Part shown: piece by piece, positions 59,558 through 64,000 of the stretch
Layout of the letters: each line of letters begins with the position of its first letter
Position numbering within the stretch: the first letter of the stretch is position 1
Assembly (NCBI RefSeq): GCF_014203555.1
Contig: NZ_JACHJH010000002.1
Location: 962,791 to 1,026,790, forward strand
Source: Streptomyces olivoverticillatus
GTDB taxonomy: Bacteria > Actinomycetota > Actinomycetes > Streptomycetales > Streptomycetaceae
Length of the DNA stretch: 64,000 nucleotides
Direction of reading: 5' to 3'
Notes under the pieces: generated by a model
Told to the model about the DNA's origin: nothing
The model's input: only the letters and a program-made list of their open reading frames with translations
The model's database searches: none
Program-made: the position numbers and the translations under genes

Positions 59558-60173
59558 GGGCACCGCACCTGGTAAATGCGGCCACCCTCACCTCACCCCG
59601 TCCCCGCTCCGGGGGGGGGTATGCGTGTGTGGCCGGTCGCAACAGGTCCGCCGAGCCCGCCACCTCCGCCAGTGCCTTCGCCAGCTCCACCAGGACGCCG
59701 CGGACGCGGGAGATCTCCTCGCGGAGTTCCTGCGCGTGCTCCCAGCCCCGCTCGTAGGCCACCGGGTCCACGTCCGACGGGCGCAGCGCCTCGTACGCCG
59801 CCAGGCGGGGGTGCCAGGCGGCGAGGAGGGGGCGCAGGGCCTGGTTGAGGACCGTCACCGCCAGGGCGCCGAAGGTGATGTGGTCCGGGCCGCGGCGCGG
59901 GGCGACGTCGGGGCCGTAGCGGCGCAGGATGTCGCGGGTGGTGGCGAAGAGGCTGTAGAAGGAGGTGAGGGCCTCCCTCAGGAAGCCCTCGCCGGGGCCG
60001 AGCTCGACCGTCGAGACGCGGGTGGCCAGTTCCGCGTAGAGCTCCCAGGCGGCCTTGCGCTCGGCTTCGACCGGTTCCCACAGGCCCGTGACCTCGCCGA
60101 GCATCGGGATCGTCACCCGCACGGTGATCTGCTTCGGCCTGGCCCGCCCCGCGGCGTTGCGTATACGTCGCAT
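59355..60173 (-). CDS. Stand-alone copy of the TIR-STAND C-terminal domain
   Basis: From the ATG at 60173 (GGGGAGGAAGAUC upstream) the protein has a basic N terminus (RRIRNAAGRARPKQ), then residues about 44-180 align with the C-terminal domain of the divergent TIR-NB-ARC protein: ELATRVSTVELGPG..LREAL, then WHPRLAAYEALRP (120-132) against WHPRLAAHEALRP (652-664) there, with 55-56 residues between LREAL and WHPRL in both. As written the frame continues to 59355 through low-quality sequence antisense to the 106-aa gene. One extra base in the C9 run (59611-59619) would end it at 59593 as a 193-aa protein, which I think is the true form. Confidence 0.75.
   Translation of the reverse strand: MRRIRNAAGRARPKQITVRVTIPMLGEVTGLWEPVEAERKAAWELYAELATRVSTVELGPGEGFLREALTSFYSLFATTRDILRRYGPDVAPRRGPDHITFGALAVTVLNQALRPLLAAWHPRLAAYEALRPSDVDPVAYERGWEHAQELREEISRVRGVLVELAKALAEVAGSADLLRPATHAYPPPERGRGEVRVAAFTRCGALTGCGVRRRCPGSGGPVPPVVHARGPGCAPTRRRRSPRVRRAHRRMHACAWRPSDRSGRRGLHAPSP
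59611..59619. repeat. Homopolymer G9 tract inside shared-domain gene
   Basis: Nine consecutive G on the plus strand (C9 on the coding strand) lie right after the conserved domain. A 10th base would switch the frame to an immediate stop at 59593. Confidence 0.9.
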
Positions 60174-60257
60174 GATCTTCCTCCCCGAGCCCCCACAGTA
60201 GGGTAGGACCCGCCTGCGCGGGCAAGGGAGCGGCGAGGAAGCGAAGGAGATACGGGC

Positions 60258-62411
60258 GTGGAGGGACAGGACTCCCGTGTCTGGGACGTGTTCCTCAGCT
60301 ACAGCCGCGGCGACGCCCACCGCATCGCGCCCCTGCGCCACCGACTCCTCGCCTCCGGGCTGCGGGTCTTCATCGACGAGGTCACCGTCGCCGGGTTCGC
60401 CGGCATCAGCGACGCCATCCGGGACGGCCTGGCCCGCTCCAGGGCCCTGCTGGCCTGTTACTCCGCCGCATACCCCGAGCGGCAGGCCTGCCAGTGGGAG
60501 CTGACCGCCGCCTACCTGGCGGGTCTGCGCGAGGGCGACCCCCGCCGCCGGGTGATGGTCGTCAACCCCGAGCCGACGGCCGATCACATCCATCCTGTGG
60601 AACTGCGCGACGCGAAACACTGGCCTCTCCCGGCCGGTGAAGCGGCCCTGGACGCTCTCGTCGCGGACGTACGCGCACACGTCGCCGGCCTCACGGGCCC
60701 CATCGGAGCCACGGAACCATCCCCGGCCCCCTACTGGCTCCCCGGCCCGGCGCCCTCGCCCGCCCCCGCCTTCACGGGGCGGCTGCCCGCCCTGTGGCAG
60801 GTGCACAGCTCCCTGCACCGGCACGCCGCGCCCCTGACCACCGGTCACACCGCCGCCCGGCCGGTGCAGATCCGCGGCATGGCGGGCATCGGCAAGACGC
60901 TGCTCGCCCAGGAGTACGCGACGCGGTTCGCCGCCGCCCACCCCAGCGGCATCCACTGGCTGGCCCGCGACGCAGGCACCGGCGCCGAGGGCCCGTACGA
61001 GCCGTACCAGCCCTACGAGCAGGCGCTGCGCGCCGTCGCCGCCGCCCACGGCCTGCCGGACGGAGGCACCGCCGAGGACGTCGTCGCCCGGCTGCGCGCC
61101 CACTTCGCCCACGACGGGCGGCCCTTCCTGTGGGTCGTCGACGACCTGCCCGACCAGCTGACCACCCAGCAGGTGGCCAGGCTCTGCGCCCCGCATCCCC
61201 TCGGCCGCACCCTGCTCACCACCCGCAGCCGCCGCTACGACGCCTTCGCCACCCCCGTGGAGCTCGGCCCGCTCGCCGCGGACGAGTCCTACGCCCTGCT
61301 CACCCACGACTCCGAACCGGCCGCCGCCGACGAGCGCGCGGCCGCCGAGGCGCTGTGCGCGGCGGTCGCCGGACACCCCCTCGCGCTGGCCCTGCTGGCG
61401 TCGGCGGCCGACGACGGCTACACCGCGCTGCACGACCGCTTCCACACGCCCGGCCGCTCACTGCTGGACGTGCTCGCCCGCGGCTGTGTCCTGCCGACCG
61501 GGTATCCGGCCGCGGTGACGGCCGCCCTCGTCCGGGACGTACCGTCCGCCGGGCGCAGCGCCATGGACGCCCTCCGGCTCGCCGCGGCGTTTTCGCCAAC
61601 CCCGCTGACCAGGGACGACGCGGTGCGGGCCCTGTCGTTGGCGGCCACCGTGCCCGACATCGCCACCGCCCGGCGCCTCGACACCGGCATCGCCGCGCTC
61701 CGCGGCCGCGGCCTGCTGGTGCCCGCCGGCAGCCGCGCCTGGTCGGCCCACCCGCTGACCGTCCACGCCTGGCTGCGCCACGACCCCGAACCGGCCCGCG
61801 CCGAGCAGCTGCGCCACGCCGTGATGAAGACCCTGCGCACCGACGGCGCCACTACTCTGGGCCGCATCGGAGCCCGCCCCGGCAGGACCGGCACGAGTAC
61901 GAGGGAGCCGCAGATGAAGTCCCGGACGACCGCGCCCCTGGACAGCGCGCCCAGTGAGCTGGAACGCATGGCCGCCTTCGACATCCAGGTCGAACTCGCC
62001 ACCCGCATCGGCGTCCAGGAGCTCGCTCCGGGCAGCGGGAGCCTGCGCGAGGCGCTGGGCTCCCTGCACGCGATGTTCGAGTTCACGCGCACCACGCTGC
62101 GGCAGTACAGCATCAACCTCGCCGACCAGCCCGCCGCGCCGGGCACCCCGACCGTGCACGCGATCGCCTACGAGCTGCTGAACGGGACCCTGCGGCCGTT
62201 CACCAGCGAGTGGCACCCCCGCCTCGCCGCCCACGAGGCGCTGCGGCCCGAGGGGACGAGCCCCGTCGCCCACGAACAGTCCTGGCCCGATGCGCCCGCG
62301 ATGCGGGCGGCGCTCGCCGGGCTGCGTACGCCCTTGCTGCGGATCGTCGGTGACCTCGCCACGATCTCGGGGGCGGATTTCGGTCTTCCGCCGACGAGCC
62401 GCGCCAGCTAG
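60258..62411 (+). CDS. TIR-NB-ARC (STAND/NLR-like) protein with extra C-terminal domain
   Basis: The 717-aa protein starts at GTG after GAAGGAGA. Residues 8-140 are a TIR domain (VWDVFLSYSRGDAHRIAPLR; putative NADase Glu81 in CQWEL). Residues about 180-420 are an NB-ARC/STAND ATPase: P-loop GMAGIGKT (207-214), Walker B FLWVVDDLPD (about 290-298), RTLLTTRS and GHPLALALLA (about 372). A winged-helix-like segment follows (about 430-540), and residues about 575-710 are a domain shared with the divergent neighbour. There are no WD40 or TPR repeats. TIR-STAND proteins sense a trigger, oligomerise and deplete NAD+ in known bacterial systems; the same role here is inference. Confidence 0.88.
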   Translation: MEGQDSRVWDVFLSYSRGDAHRIAPLRHRLLASGLRVFIDEVTVAGFAGISDAIRDGLARSRALLACYSAAYPERQACQWELTAAYLAGLREGDPRRRVMVVNPEPTADHIHPVELRDAKHWPLPAGEAALDALVADVRAHVAGLTGPIGATEPSPAPYWLPGPAPSPAPAFTGRLPALWQVHSSLHRHAAPLTTGHTAARPVQIRGMAGIGKTLLAQEYATRFAAAHPSGIHWLARDAGTGAEGPYEPYQPYEQALRAVAAAHGLPDGGTAEDVVARLRAHFAHDGRPFLWVVDDLPDQLTTQQVARLCAPHPLGRTLLTTRSRRYDAFATPVELGPLAADESYALLTHDSEPAAADERAAAEALCAAVAGHPLALALLASAADDGYTALHDRFHTPGRSLLDVLARGCVLPTGYPAAVTAALVRDVPSAGRSAMDALRLAAAFSPTPLTRDDAVRALSLAATVPDIATARRLDTGIAALRGRGLLVPAGSRAWSAHPLTVHAWLRHDPEPARAEQLRHAVMKTLRTDGATTLGRIGARPGRTGTSTREPQMKSRTTAPLDSAPSELERMAAFDIQVELATRIGVQELAPGSGSLREALGSLHAMFEFTRTTLRQYSINLADQPAAPGTPTVHAIAYELLNGTLRPFTSEWHPRLAAHEALRPEGTSPVAHEQSWPDAPAMRAALAGLRTPLLRIVGDLATISGADFGLPPTSRAS
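61901..61916 (+). promoter_or_regulatory. Possible internal ribosome-binding site and start
   Basis: GAGGGAG (61901-61907) lies 6 bases before an in-frame ATG (61914-61916, Met553). Translation there would give a 165-aa protein made only of the shared domain, the same size class as the divergent gene product. Confidence 0.4.
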
Positions 62412-62421
62412 TCAAGGTGGA

Positions 62422-62697
62422 CTAGGTAGGCGGTCGTTTGTGTTCGTCGACGGGCTCGTAGGGCGGCACGTCGCGCCCCGGCTGGTAGTGCGGTCCCTGG
62501 CGGATGTGGCGTACGACCACGGCCAGGTCCACGGCGGTCACCAGGGCCAGGAATCCGCAGGCCAGGGCCCATCCTGTGCGGCCCGCCAGCGCGAACAGCG
62601 CCGTGCCGCCCGCGGTGCACACCAGACCCCAGGAGGCGAGCGCGCACCGGAGCCGCAGCGGGCTGCGTGCGGTCATCGGTTCATTGCCGGTACGCAA
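62422..62697 (-). CDS. DUF6343-like small membrane protein
   Basis: The 91-aa protein reads RTGNEPMTARSPLRLRCALA, two transmembrane helices (about 22-40 and 44-60), then VVVRHIRQGPHYQPGRDVPP, the pattern of DUF6343 proteins in Streptomyces (from memory). TTG at 62697 is supported by GAGGAG upstream; an ATG at 62676 is an alternative. Function unknown. Confidence 0.75.
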   Translation of the reverse strand: MRTGNEPMTARSPLRLRCALASWGLVCTAGGTALFALAGRTGWALACGFLALVTAVDLAVVVRHIRQGPHYQPGRDVPPYEPVDEHKRPPT

Positions 62698-62742
62698 GGC
62701 ACACCATCTCCTCGCCCCCAGGATCCACCCGCGGGGCGGATG

Positions 62743-63321
62743 TCAGAAGAGGGGCTCGGGCAGGAACCCTTCCAGGGCCAGCAGCTTGCGCTTGACCTCC
62801 AGTCCGGGGCCGAAGCCGCCCAGGCCGCCGCCGCTCTCGACGACGCGGTGGCAGGGCACGACGAGGGGCAGCGGATTGGCGCCCATGGCCACGCCGACGG
62901 CGCGGGCGGCGCCGGGCTCGCCGACGAGGTTGGCGAGGTCCTGGTAGGCGACCACGGTGCCGTAGGGGACGTGTTCGAGCAGTTCGCGCTGGACGCGCCG
63001 GTTGAAGCCGGTGGTGAGGGACCAGTCCAGGGGCAGCGAGAAGGTCCTCAGGCGGCCCGCGAAGTATGCCTGGACCTGGGCCGTGGCCTCGGTGAGCAGG
63101 TCGTGGCAGGGCGCGGCGGGGCCGTCGGCAGGTGCGGCGCCGAGTTGGCGGGTCAGGCGGGCTCGGGCCTGCTCCGCGGTGCGCTCACCACCGGTGTGGA
63201 AGACGACGTTGAGCAGGCCGGTGGGCGTGGCCGCCATGCCTATGGAGCAGACAGGCGTGTCGACCGCGGCCCAGGCCCAGGCCGTGGGATCGCCCGGAAG
63301 GGGGCGCTGGGAGTCCGTCAC
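62743..63321 (-). CDS. ogt: Methylated-DNA-protein-cysteine methyltransferase
   Basis: The 192-aa protein repairs O6-alkylguanine by irreversible transfer to its own Cys. The C-terminal domain has VPYGTVVAYQDLANLVG, GAARAVGVAMGANPLPLVV and the active site PCHRVVESGGGLGGFG, followed by KRKLLALEG. The N-terminal about 100 residues are the family-specific cap. It starts at GTG 63321. No Ada-type regulator is adjacent. Confidence 0.95.
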   Translation of the reverse strand: MTDSQRPLPGDPTAWAWAAVDTPVCSIGMAATPTGLLNVVFHTGGERTAEQARARLTRQLGAAPADGPAAPCHDLLTEATAQVQAYFAGRLRTFSLPLDWSLTTGFNRRVQRELLEHVPYGTVVAYQDLANLVGEPGAARAVGVAMGANPLPLVVPCHRVVESGGGLGGFGPGLEVKRKLLALEGFLPEPLF

Positions 63322-63408
63322 GCGTCCAGCGTAGAGCGTGCCCTGCCGGTGGCTGCGGCCGTGCCCTGCGGGCCCTTACGGGCTCGCAGGGGCTTCGGGC
63401 CTTACGGG

Positions 63409-64000
63409 TCAGGGCGCTTTACGCAGGGACGGCAGGGCGCTGCCGAACAAGTCGGTGCCCGTCTGCACGTCGGTGTCCTGGTCGCTGTCGCTCAGGAAGG
63501 ACGGGTCGTCCGAGTCCTCGTCCAGGGCGTCGGCGATGTCGTGCGCGGAGTTGCTGATGATGCCGTCCACGCCGAGCCGCGCCAGGGCGACCGCCCGATC
63601 GCCGTCGTCCACCGTCCACGCGGAGATCTCCAGCCGCCTGCCGTGCGGTCCCTTGAGCGCGTGGACGGCGCGGACCCAGGTGGGGGTGACCTTCTCGTAG
63701 CTGGGGTTGATCTGGTCGACGAAGGCCGCGTAGGAGCGGAGCTCCGTGGCCTTGGGGGCACCCAAAAAGCCCTCCTTGAGGTCCGGGCGGAGGTGATGGA
63801 GCGTCTTCAGGGACGTCGCGTTGAAGCTCTGGACCACCAGGCCGCCTTGGACGTGGCGCTGGTCGAGCCATCCGGCGCGCCGCAGTCCGTCCACTATCTG
63901 CCGCTCGATGCCCGGGTACAGCTCGGGCGCCTTCATCTCCAGCAGCAGCTTCTGCCGGTTGTGGTCGACCCGGCGCAGATAGCGGTCCAGGGTGGGCACC
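63409..64000 (-). CDS. Glycerophosphodiester phosphodiesterase, C-terminal part (runs off window)
   Basis: The N terminus lies outside the window. The visible 196 residues cover the second half of a GDPD barrel: KLLLEMKAPELYPGIERQIV (catalytic-loop Glu), VVQSFNATSLKTLHHLRPDL, VDQINPSYEKVTPTWVRAVH and ISAWTVDDGDRAVALARLGV, DGIISNSAHDI. The tail is acidic (DEDSDDPSFLSDSDQDTD). It hydrolyses glycerophosphodiesters to glycerol-3-phosphate. Whether it is secreted cannot be told. Confidence 0.9.
   Translation of the reverse strand, partial: VPTLDRYLRRVDHNRQKLLLEMKAPELYPGIERQIVDGLRRAGWLDQRHVQGGLVVQSFNATSLKTLHHLRPDLKEGFLGAPKATELRSYAAFVDQINPSYEKVTPTWVRAVHALKGPHGRRLEISAWTVDDGDRAVALARLGVDGIISNSAHDIADALDEDSDDPSFLSDSDQDTDVQTGTDLFGSALPSLRKAP

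Overview
The window is high-GC actinobacterial chromosome, almost certainly from a Streptomyces or close relative. Supporting signs are GTG/TTG starts, strong C/G third-position bias, Scr1-type HTH/DUF397 pairs, TAT signals, and the gene order pyk, ANTAR regulator, livFGMHK, thioesterase, FdhF-like oxidoreductase, polA, DUF3068, hrpB, methyltransferase, rpsA, PAC2, coaE, which I associate with Streptomyces core chromosome. All calls come from reading the sequence and translations; no database search was run.

Layout. 0-5.6 kb: a secreted DUF2334 deacetylase-like protein plus a lipoprotein (minus) faces an operon of a 65-aa membrane peptide, a processive GT2 glycosyltransferase, UDP-GlcNAc 2-epimerase and a membrane-anchored lectin-fold protein; together they look like a cell-surface polysaccharide locus. 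5.6-18.9 kb: mostly single accessory genes: HExxH protease with zinc ribbon, trypsin, two-component system, MBL hydrolase, UGT, GNAT, cupin, LysE exporter, Scr1/DUF397 pair, sugar acetyltransferase, and a TetR with a perfect palindromic operator. Two truncated regulators (PucR and MarR types) sit here. 18.9-24.9 kb: a GH101 endo-alpha-GalNAcase, a GH35 beta-galactosidase and an AraC regulator, a likely O-glycan degradation locus. 24.9-34.1 kb: chorismate mutase, pepN, an orphan ATP-synthase b-like subunit, a desA/desB-like pair without desCD, a 5'-nucleotidase and a SIMPL protein.

34.2-57.7 kb is mainly core: pyruvate kinase, a LAGLIDADG-like remnant beside an unusual class-I tRNA with CAA anticodon, an ANTAR response regulator, a complete branched-chain amino acid ABC transporter, an FdhF/YdeP molybdoenzyme, DNA polymerase I, HrpB helicase, ribosomal protein S1, a PAC2 protein and dephospho-CoA kinase. 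57.7-62.4 kb is the most unusual part: a three-gene WXG100-type operon next to a divergent pair, a TIR-NB-ARC (STAND) protein and a smaller protein sharing its C-terminal domain. This resembles an NLR-like conflict/immune module and is my best candidate for an undescribed system. The window ends with a small membrane protein, an O6-alkylguanine-DNA alkyltransferase and a partial glycerophosphodiester phosphodiesterase.
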